From Candidatus Sumerlaeota bacterium (GTDB taxonomy: Bacteria; Sumerlaeota; Sumerlaeia; UBA8349), in the NCBI GenBank assembly GCA_016931035.1, contig JAFGFN010000153.1:1-40881 (forward strand): DNA of 40,881 nt, given 5' to 3'. Shown here one piece after another: positions 15,301-22,807 of this stretch. A program made the position numbers and the translations under genes. Numbering within the stretch: position 1 is the stretch's first letter; the number at the start of each line of letters is the position of its first letter. The notes beneath the pieces are model-generated. The model worked only from the letters and a program-made list of their open reading frames with translations, was not told where the DNA came from and ran no database searches.

Positions 15301-16419
15301 CGGGTTGAGCGCGACGACGTCGATTCGCTCGACCGACGGGTAGACGAGAAGCTGAGTCAGAAGGCCCGACTCGGCGTTTCCCAGGAGCAGAATCCGGCGC
15401 GCGCCTTGCGGTCTCTGGACCAGAATCGCCGCGGCGCGGTTGCGCGCGTCGAGCCGATTGGGAAATGAGAAATCGACCGCGCCGTTGGCGAAAAGCGTGT
15501 ACTGCTCGCCGCGACGCGCCAGTTCGAGCCGCTCGTAGCGCGACTCGCAAGCGTCGACGAACTCGAGTCCGGGTCGGAACTGGGTGAAGCGCCGCGCCTG
15601 AGCCTCGCGCATCCGGTTGCGTCCGCTCGGAAGAGCGATCTGGGCGATCGCGCCAAGGGCGAGGAGCGCGCCGAAGCCCACGAGGCCCAATCGCGAATAG
15701 CGGCGCAGGCGTCCCGCCGGTTCGCGTCGCGTCCATTCCCACGCCGCAAGGTGAAGCCCGAGCAATCCCGCGAGAAGCCATGCGACCCCATCGGGCGGCA
15801 ACTTGTCGACCAGATAGAATGTATAAACCAGACCTCCGACGAAGCCGCCCACCGCCTCGAATCCGAACAGAAGGGCGACCCAACGCAGGCCCGAACGCGA
15901 GGCGTCCGCGTCGTCTTCCGAACGGCTCCGAGCGGCCGCCGATCGACACGCGGCCGAGAATGCGAAACCGGCCGGGAGTCCTACCAAGGCGGTTGCGAGG
16001 ATCGTGACGAGCGCGAGCGACCCGAGCGGGACGATCTCGGCGGCGGACACGCCCGCGAGTTGGCGTCCCCACCGGATCGCCGCCAATTCAACCAGGAGCG
16101 CCGGGGCCAGGAGAGCCATCGCCCACGGGACAGCGCGGGCGTCCGGGGCGGAATCGACAGGTCGCAGTCGCGCGTCGCCGCGACGACCCGCGAAGGGCAG
16201 ATACATCGCCGCGCCGACGCCGATCCACCCGAGCCACGCGGCATAGAAGACGCCCAGCGCCACCTCCCCCCCGATGTAGAGGACGAGAAACTCTCGAATG
16301 AGGACCGCCTGCGCAATCAACGTGAAGAAACCGACGTGGGTCAACGCAAACGCGAGCGATCGAGCGTGTTCGCTCCCTCGCCGGGTTTTGCGGAGCGGCG
16401 GCTCGGTTGCGGCGATCAT
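12373..16419 (-). CDS. giant membrane fusion: spermidine-synthase-like, FMN-binding and 4Fe-4S polyferredoxin domains
   Basis: The protein has 1348 residues. The ATG at 16417-16419 overlaps the tatD stop as ATGA, and the hydrophobic N-terminus starts here. Residues about 20-265 hold roughly seven membrane segments. Residues about 290-570 are a spermidine-synthase-like SAM fold (RRILLLGNAESGLLTQ, then YDAVVMEAPDP). Residues about 590-805 hold more membrane segments of transporter type. Residues about 865-985 are an FMN-binding domain with D966-A-I-T-G-A-S-V-T-S, the ApbE-type flavinylation motif (acceptor Ser972). Residues about 1010-1280 are a NosR/NapH-like polytopic part with C1098GYIC1102P, a second CLCLCP (1193-1198) and a ferredoxin cluster C1226...C1238-x2-C1241-x2-C1244. 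The C-terminus carries EAMYYRP. It probably moves electrons across the membrane; the role of the synthase-like half is unknown. Confidence 0.85.
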   Translation of the reverse strand: MIAATEPPLRKTRRGSEHARSLAFALTHVGFFTLIAQAVLIREFLVLYIGGEVALGVFYAAWLGWIGVGAAMYLPFAGRRGDARLRPVDSAPDARAVPWAMALLAPALLVELAAIRWGRQLAGVSAAEIVPLGSLALVTILATALVGLPAGFAFSAACRSAAARSRSEDDADASRSGLRWVALLFGFEAVGGFVGGLVYTFYLVDKLPPDGVAWLLAGLLGLHLAAWEWTRREPAGRLRRYSRLGLVGFGALLALGAIAQIALPSGRNRMREAQARRFTQFRPGLEFVDACESRYERLELARRGEQYTLFANGAVDFSFPNRLDARNRAAAILVQRPQGARRILLLGNAESGLLTQLLVYPSVERIDVVALNPRVADLVRPYLPEADRRALDDPRVQRVFADPRAFVNREAEEGAYDAVVMEAPDPISASVNRLYTLEFFSRVKQLLVPGGVLVTGVTSSANYLGSDVADYAGSVVATVRRVFPSAVLSPGDYMTIFACAQPGVVTLDAAELAARYEALERPASDVFAPEGFASLFPPKDVEAVRRRFAAVDAPVNTDSRPMTYYYGTIVWSRFSGSEILQRLLRSLERVGPGMLAVFLFLVLGFRLAYAWSDKRVDAAVRAARFDAVTTVGALGCVGMLVSILLIMAYQCSVGLLYERIGFLAALYMAGLALGSVAVGPWMARRLRPRPALLLIVGAMVAQLLAMSRLLPGSAGQEGLAMGLLAFAGLLAGGAFAASARVFADLPGRTGAWLDAADHTGGALGAVVTGAVAVPLLGFETTAWAGAAIALALVAVHVETLVLSRRRTARDLAESPASTAPPPGFSRPLRWVLSFVLLGSYLLGGWNHRETADAAPQTALSAAQIENWTGETSWVRREGPIPHWETPGTTPDEKRRVVFSTDHTAGDIRGFVGPITLAIEMDRSRLRGVHLIRSDETPSYVADLADWLKGFSDRPADRGLVLGRDIDAITGASVTSRAVVDTINRSVYHAGRTLLELDLDPDLFEQPSWKKNLLSLEPILVGVCFLLFFPVYRWGGDRLRLRYLILVAAVLGFWLNREFTLIEVGGLALGQIPSPQDAAKAVMIAGVLIVTLLLGNAFCGYICPFGALQELVSRFARGGESQRHFLNARLRRLRTIRYVLATLALAGFFLTWGDQRWVTWSPLETAFSRGKPALLWGSVLAAVAMSLAVPRLWCLCLCPVGAVLSVFNRFSLLRRTRLFRKPDYTMCDLGATATRPRECLRCNRCLTLAARPRALPGTRGAAAVALFALACVLMAVVYWGGAVETIGAPSASLGASQVGPAGAGRVMSLDVRAVDKALESGQLSNHEAMYYRPAPTPSRETPKPEQTRP

Positions 16420-17219
16420 TTCCGGAAGTCCAGTCCGTCGAGTCTGAATAGGCGTTTCGTGTTGCGCGCCAGCTGCGAAGACAGCGCCCGCGCATCTATC
16501 CCGAGTTCCAGCGCCAGACGTTCCGCCGTGTGGGCCAGGAAGGCGGGTTCGTTGCGATGTCCGCGATGCGGGACCGGGGCCAGGTACGGCGCGTCGGTCT
16601 CGATCACGAGCGATTCGATCGGAACCGCTCGAACCGCCTCGCGAATCGTCTCGCTCTTCTTGAACGTCAGAACGCCCGCGATTCCGATAGAGAATCCCAG
16701 CTCGGCGAGGGCGACGGCCTGCGCCGCCGAGCCGGTGAAACAATGGACTACGCCGCCGACGGCGCCGAGAGCCCTCTCCTCGGCCAGCTGGATCAAGGGA
16801 TCGTAGGCGTCGCGACAATGGATCGCCATCGGGAGACCGAGCTCCCGCGCCAGATCGGACTGCTCGACGAACGCGCGCATCTGGTCCTCGCGCGAGGCGA
16901 AGTTGTAGAAGTGATCGAGCCCGATTTCTCCGATCGCGACCGGGCGCGGCCGACCGGCGCACAGTCGGCGCAGAGCGTCGAGCGCGTCGGGCGACCATTC
17001 CGATGCGCGATGAGGGTGCACGCCGACGGTCGCGCTCAACACGCCCGCGTGACGTTGGACCAGATCCAGCGCCGCGCGGCTCGATTCGACGTTGTCGCCC
17101 ACCGCCACGATATGCCCCACCCCGGCGGCGCGCGCACGCTCGATCGTTTCGTCGAGGTCGGCGGCGAACGCCTCGTCGGTCAGATGGCAGTGCGAGTCGA
17201 TCCAGGCCGGTTCCGTCAT
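16416..17219 (-). CDS. tatD: TatD family metal-dependent hydrolase
   Basis: The protein has 267 residues from the ATG at 17219, the usual family length. TatD metal ligands are visible: DSHCHL (His10, His12), AIGEIGLDH with the bridging Glu, MAIHCRD, GVVHCFTG and ETDAPYLAP. The PVPHRGHRNEP motif before the C-terminal helices is also typical. TatD enzymes are cytoplasmic TIM-barrel nucleases (3'-5' exonuclease/DNA repair; some act on D-aminoacyl-tRNA). The stop codon overlaps the start of the giant membrane fusion by 4 bp, so the two are translationally coupled. Confidence 0.92.
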   Translation of the reverse strand: MTEPAWIDSHCHLTDEAFAADLDETIERARAAGVGHIVAVGDNVESSRAALDLVQRHAGVLSATVGVHPHRASEWSPDALDALRRLCAGRPRPVAIGEIGLDHFYNFASREDQMRAFVEQSDLARELGLPMAIHCRDAYDPLIQLAEERALGAVGGVVHCFTGSAAQAVALAELGFSIGIAGVLTFKKSETIREAVRAVPIESLVIETDAPYLAPVPHRGHRNEPAFLAHTAERLALELGIDARALSSQLARNTKRLFRLDGLDFRK

Positions 17220-17632
17220 GGCGCGTAGCGAGGGGCCGTCGGTTCTCCCAGATTCTCCGTTTCCAGAACCGCCAACATAGCAGATTCGGCCTTCCCGCAC
17301 AATCGGCGGTTACTCAGAGCGTGTGCGAGAAGGCTCTGAGCGCTGAAAGCGCGACATATTGCAGTCCAGGGCAAGCGAGCGAAGCGAGCGTCGCCCTGGG
17401 TTTATCGGGTTTCTTTCTATCGCGCTGGCGCGTTTCCCGCCGCTTTTCGCAGGAAACGTGACGGCGCGGTATCGGTGCTTCACACACGCCCTCTCAGGCG
17501 CAGGCGCGAAAAGTCGCTTGCCTGCACGAGTCTCATCTGATAAGAATAACCGGAGTAGGGGGTAGTAGGCCGCCCCCGCTCCCGCGTCCCTGTTCCGACC
17601 TTTCCTCCAATCGGCGAAGGAGTCTTCCCCTA
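17220..17632. other. divergent intergenic region with one inverted repeat
   Basis: These 413 bp separate tatD (minus) from the glycosyl-hydrolase gene (plus). I see no coding sequence or clear -35/-10 pair. At 17366-17399, CCAGGGC and GCCCTGG form a 7-bp stem around a GC-rich loop containing two direct copies of AGCGAGCG, followed by a T-rich stretch. A GAAGGAG Shine-Dalgarno lies near the right end. Confidence 0.5.
17366..17399. repeat. short inverted repeat with AGCGAGCG direct repeats
   Basis: CCAGGGC (17366-17372) is complementary to GCCCTGG (17393-17399). The loop holds AAGCGAGCG and AAGCGAGCG in tandem. It sits between divergent genes, so a terminator role is unlikely. Confidence 0.6.
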
Positions 17633-19429
17633 ATGTTACGTCTCTCCTCCCCATCGGTTCGCTCCGCATCGTCCGCACTCTCTGTCGCCCTTCTCTTCGT
17701 ACTCTTCGCGTCGTGGTTGGGCGCCCAGACGACCCGAACGGCGTCTTCGACCCCGGACGAGGCCACATCTCCCCCGCGTATGAGTTCGGACGAACGCTCG
17801 ACCGGTGTCGAGCCGGCGGAACCCCTCGAGGAGCCGGAGGCTGTCGGAAATCCGGCCAAGGCGCCCGCGCCCGAGTATCCGATTCGCGGAATATGGGTCG
17901 AGTCGCAGAGCGCCGAGATGCGCACCCAGGCGGGCTGCGCGACGCTCGTGGGGCACCTGCGCAAGATCAACGTCGACGACGTCTTCATCGAAATGCGTTC
18001 GTTCGGCGACGCCTATTACTACTCCGAGCTGGCCGTGACCCCGTCGGGTCTGTCCGAGGACTTCCTCAATCCGCTGGGGACGATTCTGTCGCTCGCGCAC
18101 CGACCCCAACCGCGCGCGTTGCGCGTTCACGCCGTGATCAACCCCTTCCGGCTTTACAACGACAAGTTTCCGTTTCCCCCTCCCGCCGACCACCTGATCA
18201 ATCTGCATCCCGAGTGGGTCTCGTCCGACTACATGGGGAATACGCGCGACCAGGCGCAGTATTCGTATCTCGATCCCGGAGTTCCCGAGGTCCAGGAGTA
18301 TCTGGAACTGGTCGTGCGCGAACTGGTTTCCAACTATCCGGTCGACGGCATCGATTTCGTCGATTTCCGCTACCCCGGCCTCGAAAGGCAGTGGGGATAC
18401 AACCCCGCCGCGCTCGAACGATTCCGGGTCGAGACCGGCCGCATCGATCCCGAACCGCCCAAAGTGGACGATCCGGCGTGGCTGCATTGGCGTTCCGAGC
18501 AACTCACCCAGCTTCTCAAGCGGCTCTCGGACGCCGCCCACAAGGTCAATCCCGACATCATCGTCTCGACGTTGGCTCTCTCGACGGGCGACCTGGGCGA
18601 GGAGCCGGGCAAGGACAAGCCCGATTTCAAGGGCGCGCTCCAGGATTGGCCCCACTGGTGTCAGCTCGGTCTGGTCGATTGGCTTGTCCTCGCCAACGCC
18701 CACACGCATCCCACCGAGCAGGACGGGTTTGTCCGCTGGATCGATTTCGCCAATGCCGTCAAGGGCCCCGCGAAACTCGTGGTCATGGTCGACGGTCCGC
18801 GCAACTTCGACGCCGACGTCGTGATGCAGATGCGCGTCGCCCTGGGACGCAGCACCGACGGCGTCATGCTCTACTCGTACCAGAAACCGGCGGTCAACAA
18901 CGCCCCGAACGCGGATTTGCTCGACTATATCGCCCAAACGGTCTTCGCCAAACACTACCCGATGCCGGCTTACGTCGAGCGGGTCGTGCGCGAAGCCGCC
19001 CCCACGCCGATCGACTTCACAACCGACACCCTGATCGCCTCCAACCTCGCCCCGCCCGTTCCGCTGCCGACCGCGGCCTCGCGAGAATCCCCGGACGAAC
19101 CGACTCCCGTGCCTGACCAGACGGACATGACCGCCGCGCTTCTTCAGCGTCCGTTGCCCGCCGAGCCGACCCCCTCGGCGCTCGAGCCCGATCTTCCCCC
19201 CGTCGGGAGTTCCAAGGAGATCGAACAGCGGCTCGCGCAGTCTCCCAGGGCTCCCGATCCGTTCGCGGGAGAGTGGGCCACCGTCCGACTCCGCAGCCGA
19301 GGCACCTTTATTGGGCGAACCGTCGGCAGCGACGAGGAACTGACCGTTTTCCAGATGCGGCGCGGCGGCGTGATGCTCACCCTGCACAATTCCGATATCG
19401 TTCGGATCGAGCCCATCCAGGCCGAATGA
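17633..19429 (+). CDS. exported glycosyl hydrolase-like 10 (GHL10/DigH-type) protein
   Basis: The protein has 598 residues. A Sec signal peptide (hydrophobic residues about 12-30, ending GAQ) is followed by a low-complexity Pro/Glu linker. Residues about 82-440 match the GHL10 TIM-barrel family: PIRGIWVES, VDDVFIEMRSFGDAYY, HAVINPFRLYN, HPEWVSSDY, SYLDPGVPEVQEY, PVDGIDFVDFRYP and DWLVLANAHTHP. In E. coli the family member DigH is a divisome-associated lipoprotein that cleaves denuded glycan strands, so a peptidoglycan role is likely. Residues about 440-535 are a second Pro-rich linker. The last 60 residues form a small beta-domain (TVRLRSRGTFIGRTVG) of unknown role. GAAGGAG precedes the ATG. 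The stop overlaps the tadA start. Confidence 0.85.
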   Translation: MLRLSSPSVRSASSALSVALLFVLFASWLGAQTTRTASSTPDEATSPPRMSSDERSTGVEPAEPLEEPEAVGNPAKAPAPEYPIRGIWVESQSAEMRTQAGCATLVGHLRKINVDDVFIEMRSFGDAYYYSELAVTPSGLSEDFLNPLGTILSLAHRPQPRALRVHAVINPFRLYNDKFPFPPPADHLINLHPEWVSSDYMGNTRDQAQYSYLDPGVPEVQEYLELVVRELVSNYPVDGIDFVDFRYPGLERQWGYNPAALERFRVETGRIDPEPPKVDDPAWLHWRSEQLTQLLKRLSDAAHKVNPDIIVSTLALSTGDLGEEPGKDKPDFKGALQDWPHWCQLGLVDWLVLANAHTHPTEQDGFVRWIDFANAVKGPAKLVVMVDGPRNFDADVVMQMRVALGRSTDGVMLYSYQKPAVNNAPNADLLDYIAQTVFAKHYPMPAYVERVVREAAPTPIDFTTDTLIASNLAPPVPLPTAASRESPDEPTPVPDQTDMTAALLQRPLPAEPTPSALEPDLPPVGSSKEIEQRLAQSPRAPDPFAGEWATVRLRSRGTFIGRTVGSDEELTVFQMRRGGVMLTLHNSDIVRIEPIQAE

Positions 19430-19890
19430 TGATCGCCCCACCCGATTCCGAAGGCCGCATGCGCCTCGCGCTCGAAGAAGCCCGACGCGGCGCGGCGATC
19501 GATGAAGTCCCCGTCGGCGCCATCGTCGTCGACGCCGAAGGACGCCTTCTCGCCGCGGCACACGACGAACGCATCGCCACGAGCGACCCCACGGCCCACG
19601 CCGAGATCCTTGCGTTGCGCCGCGCCGCCCAGGCCCGCGGCGATTTCCGCCTGGTCGGGTGCGAACTCGTCGTCACCCTCGAACCCTGCCCCATGTGCGC
19701 GGGCGCCCTGGTCCTCGCGCGCGTCCGACGCGTCGTTTACGGCGCCGACAGCCCGAAGAGCGGCGCGGTCGCCTCGAACATCCGCCTCCTCGACGTCGAG
19801 ACCTTCAACCACAGAGTCGAGGCCGTCGGCGGCGTCCTCGCCTCGGAATGCGCCGCCCTCCTGAGCGAGTATTTTCAGTCCAGGCGTTGA
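19426..19890 (+). CDS. tadA: tRNA-specific adenosine deaminase
   Basis: The protein has about 154 residues. ATGATG starts overlap the upstream stop codon (19426 or 19429). The cytidine-deaminase-fold zinc site is complete: DPTAHAEILALRRA (His and catalytic Glu) and EPCPMCAGALVLARV (two Cys). The motif YGADSPKSGAVAS corresponds to the DPKAGA region that marks TadA. TadA converts A34 to inosine in tRNA-Arg(ACG). The length is normal. It is translationally coupled to the GHL10-type gene and followed after 30 bp by the cyclase gene. Confidence 0.93.
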   Translation: MMIAPPDSEGRMRLALEEARRGAAIDEVPVGAIVVDAEGRLLAAAHDERIATSDPTAHAEILALRRAAQARGDFRLVGCELVVTLEPCPMCAGALVLARVRRVVYGADSPKSGAVASNIRLLDVETFNHRVEAVGGVLASECAALLSEYFQSRR

Positions 19891-19920
19891 TGGGGACGCA
19901 GCCGGAAGAGAGAAACGACG

Positions 19921-20982
19921 ATGATACAGAACTTCTCGACCGAAGACCTCACGGACAAAGACTCGGTCCTGGCGACCGTTCTCAATAGCCTCTTCGACGG
20001 CGTCTACATCGTCGATCCGGAACGTCGCATTCTGTTCTGGAATCGCGGAGCGGAAGAAATCACCGGCTACCCGGCGAATGAGGTCGCGGGACGCTGGTGC
20101 GGCGACGACATCCTCAACCACATCGACGAACAGGGGCGTCTGTTGTGCCGAGGGGCGTGTCCCCTCCTCCAGGTGATCCAAACGGGCGAGCCGGCACGCG
20201 CCAAGGTCTATCCCCTTCACAAATCGGGTCGGCGCTTTCCCGTCATGACTCACATCGCCCCGATCCGGGGACCCGAGAACGAGATCCTCGCCGCCATCGA
20301 GGTGTTTCGCGACATATCGAAGGAAGAGGACTACCGTATCCTCCAGGAAAAGTTCCAGCGCGTCGTGCAGAAGTACGTGTCGCACACGACGTTCGAGGAA
20401 ATCGTCGCGCAGGCCCATTCCGAGGCGGGAAGCGCCGCGGTCGAGCGCGACCTAACCATCCTCTATCTCGACGTGGTCGGTTTCACTCCCTTGTCCGAAA
20501 AGCACACGCCCGAGGAGGTGGTCGATCTTCTCAACACGCTTTTCTCGACGTGCGGGGTGATCACCAAGGAATGTCACGGCGACATCGACAAGTTCATGGG
20601 CGACGCCGTCATGGCCGTCTTCATCGACGCCAACGACGCCGTCCAGGCCGCCCGCACGATCCTGGGCGTCTCCCTCCCCGAGTTCAACCGCCTGCGGGCG
20701 CAGGACGGACGCGAAGAGGTTCGCGTTCGGATCGGCATCAACAGCGGCCGCGTCCTCCAGGGCGACGTCGGCACACTGGATCGCAAGGATCGGACCGTGA
20801 TCGGCGACGTGGTCAACACCGCCCAGCGGATCGAACGCGCCTGTCCGCCCGGTTCGATTCTGATCTCCGAGACCACGTACGCTCGACTCTCGGAGGAGAA
20901 CGCGGCGCGCTTCGCTTTCCACGGCGAGGAGGCGGTCAAAGGGAAGGCCGACCGCGTCCGCATCTTCGCCGTGAAAGAATGA
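19921..20982 (+). CDS. PAS-domain class III adenylate cyclase
   Basis: The protein has 353 residues and no membrane segment. Residues about 15-135 are a PAS domain (DGVYIVDPERRILFWNRGAE, ITGYPANEVAG) with an inserted C76-x3-C80 pair in LCRGACPL, a variant seen in many signalling PAS proteins. Residues about 140-165 form a linker helix. Residues about 175-350 are a class III cyclase: Asp184 (LYLDVVGFTP) and Asp228 (KFMGDAVMAVF) are the metal ligands, Lys224 and Thr292 fit ATP rather than GTP recognition, and Asn299/Arg303 (VVNTAQRIE) fit the transition-state pair. It should therefore be a soluble cAMP-producing sensor; the PAS signal is unknown. GGAAGAGAG precedes the ATG. Confidence 0.88.
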   Translation: MIQNFSTEDLTDKDSVLATVLNSLFDGVYIVDPERRILFWNRGAEEITGYPANEVAGRWCGDDILNHIDEQGRLLCRGACPLLQVIQTGEPARAKVYPLHKSGRRFPVMTHIAPIRGPENEILAAIEVFRDISKEEDYRILQEKFQRVVQKYVSHTTFEEIVAQAHSEAGSAAVERDLTILYLDVVGFTPLSEKHTPEEVVDLLNTLFSTCGVITKECHGDIDKFMGDAVMAVFIDANDAVQAARTILGVSLPEFNRLRAQDGREEVRVRIGINSGRVLQGDVGTLDRKDRTVIGDVVNTAQRIERACPPGSILISETTYARLSEENAARFAFHGEEAVKGKADRVRIFAVKE

Positions 20983-21030
20983 TCGATCATCTCGGCGATC
21001 GACCGACCTAAAAAGCGATGGCGAAGCGAT

Positions 21031-21627
21031 TCACGAGAAGAGCGAGGCGATGTGGGGTTGGACGGCGCGTAGCGCGCGGCCGCGGTGGCTTCGGGCGTTC
21101 TTTTCTTCGGGCGTGAGTTCGGCCATCGTCTGCCCCACGTCGGCGAGGCAGAATACCGGGTCGTAGCCGAAACCGTTGGTCCCGCGAGGCTCGAAGGCGA
21201 TCTCGCCCTCGCAGGTTCCGATTTCGACGATCTCCGTCTCCGAACGGGCATCGACCAGCGCCGCGGCACAAACGAACCGCGCCGCGCGGCGATTCGCCTC
21301 CACGTTCTTCATCTCGTCGAGGAGCCGTTGGATTCGTTCAGGGTCGGTAGGGGCGTAACGCGAGGACAAGACGCCCGGACGTCCGTCGAGGGCGTCGACT
21401 TCGAGACCCGAGTCGTCGGCGAGACACGGAAGCCCCGAGGCGCGCGAATAGAAGCGCGCCTTGAGGAGAGCGTTGTCGCGGAAGGTCGCGCCGTCCTCGA
21501 CCGGCTCGCAGTCGATCCCTATCTCGCGGGGCGTCGCCACGCGAACGTTCATATCCTCGAGCAGCGCGGCGATCTCGCGCGCCTTGTGGGCGTTGTTGGT
21601 TCCGACCAGGAGCGTTCTGTCCGTCAT
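21031..21627 (-). CDS. rdgB: XTP/dITP diphosphatase (RdgB/HAM1 family)
   Basis: The protein has 198 residues from the ATG at 21627 (MTDRTLLVGTNNAHKAREI); an upstream in-frame start at 21648 adds seven unlikely residues. Family motifs are present: VGTNNAHK at the N-terminus, ATFRDNALLKAR, LADDSGLEVDALDGRPGVLSSRYA, FEPRGTNGFGYDPVF, MAELTPEEKNARSHRGRAL. The enzyme hydrolyses dITP, XTP and ITP to monophosphates and keeps deaminated purines out of DNA. It lies 45 bp downstream of pilT on the same strand. Confidence 0.94.
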   Translation of the reverse strand: MTDRTLLVGTNNAHKAREIAALLEDMNVRVATPREIGIDCEPVEDGATFRDNALLKARFYSRASGLPCLADDSGLEVDALDGRPGVLSSRYAPTDPERIQRLLDEMKNVEANRRAARFVCAAALVDARSETEIVEIGTCEGEIAFEPRGTNGFGYDPVFCLADVGQTMAELTPEEKNARSHRGRALRAVQPHIASLFS

Positions 21628-21672
21628 CGCCACCCCCGCACTCACCATTCTTCAATCCGCATTCCGCAATTC

Positions 21673-22773
21673 CTAGTATCCGCCCCCTCCGATGAGGCCC
21701 GCCTGGTCGCCTACGCTCGATCCGCCTCGGATGAACCGGCGCAGGAACGATTCGTCCGCGCAGTGGCGCGCGGCGGTCTGTTCGGAGATTTTCGATTCGC
21801 GGACGAGAAGTCCGAGACTGACGTCGAACGACTGCATGCCGCCCTCGCGGTTGGTGAGGACCTGTTGCAGATCGGCGATGCGGCCGTCCTTGATCAGCTT
21901 GGTTACGATAGGGGTGTTGATCAGAAGTTCGACCGCCGGAATAAGACCCTTGATATCGGTGCGCGGAAGCAGGCGCTGCGAGACGATCGCGTGCAGGTTC
22001 ATCGCCAACTGTTCGAGGATGAGTTTCTCGTCCTCTCGGGGGAAGAAGTTGAGAATTCGGGTGATCGTCTGTTTGGCGTCGGAGGTGTGGAGCGTACTGA
22101 GAACCATGTGCCCCGTGTCGGCCGCCTCGAGGGCGGATTCGATGGTCTCGCGGTCGCGCATCTCGCCGATCATGATGATGTTGGGATCGAACCGCACGAC
22201 GTGGGTCATCATCGATCGGAACGAGGGGCAGTCCAGTCCGACCTCGATCTGGTTGATGATGCATTTTTGGTCCGTGAAAAGGTACTCGATCGGGTCCTCG
22301 AGGGTGACGATATGGGCGTGGTAGGCCGAATTGATCTGCTGGATCATCGCCGCCAGGGTGGTGGATTTTCCCGAACCCGTCACCCCCGTCACCAGCGTCA
22401 TCCCGCGAATCGACGCGGTCAACTTCATCGCCGCCTCGGGAAGGTTCAGAGTCTCGATCGCGGGGACGTCCGTGTTCACGCGGCGGAATGCCAGACTGAC
22501 CGCTCCGCGCTGGTGGAAGGCGGCGACGCGGAATCGCGCCAATCCCGCGATGGAATAGGAGAAATCGACGGCGCCTTGAGTCTCCAGACGATCGCGGAAC
22601 TTCGCGGGAAGAATTTCGTCGAGCGTCTGACGGATCTCGTCGGCGGTTAGAGGCGGATGGTTGATCTGGCGAAGGCCCGCGTGGATGCGCAGCGTAGGCG
22701 CGCCCCCGGCTTTGAGATGGAGGTCGGACGCTTCGACCTTGGTCATTCCTTCAAGCAAGGTTCTCAGGTTCAT
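21673..22773 (-). CDS. pilT: type IV pilus retraction ATPase PilT
   Basis: The protein has 366 residues, typical for PilT. Walker A is GVTGSGKST (about 130-138), the Asp box is HIVTLEDPIEYLF, Walker B is IIMIGEMRDRETIESALEAADTG, and the His box is HMVLSTLHT. The N-terminus (ASDLHLKAGGAPTLRI) is the usual PAS-like domain. PilT is the cytoplasmic hexameric ATPase that depolymerises type IV pili for twitching and DNA uptake. The C-terminal tail ends in a Gly-rich GLIGGGGY. No other pilus genes are in the window. Confidence 0.94.
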   Translation of the reverse strand: MNLRTLLEGMTKVEASDLHLKAGGAPTLRIHAGLRQINHPPLTADEIRQTLDEILPAKFRDRLETQGAVDFSYSIAGLARFRVAAFHQRGAVSLAFRRVNTDVPAIETLNLPEAAMKLTASIRGMTLVTGVTGSGKSTTLAAMIQQINSAYHAHIVTLEDPIEYLFTDQKCIINQIEVGLDCPSFRSMMTHVVRFDPNIIMIGEMRDRETIESALEAADTGHMVLSTLHTSDAKQTITRILNFFPREDEKLILEQLAMNLHAIVSQRLLPRTDIKGLIPAVELLINTPIVTKLIKDGRIADLQQVLTNREGGMQSFDVSLGLLVRESKISEQTAARHCADESFLRRFIRGGSSVGDQAGLIGGGGY

Positions 22774-22807
22774 CGTTGTCCGCTTTCATGCTTTCATAAC
22801 GTGTGAT

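Noticed and set aside
12800..16072. A 1090-residue open frame on the minus strand
   Set aside because: It is an Arg/Pro/Gly-rich shadow of the giant membrane protein in another frame, a common effect of high GC content. It lacks any domain motif.
16420..16998. A longer N-terminus for the giant membrane protein
   Set aside because: This part is out-of-frame tatD sequence (Arg-rich, no hydrophobicity). The ATG overlapping the tatD stop gives a natural start.
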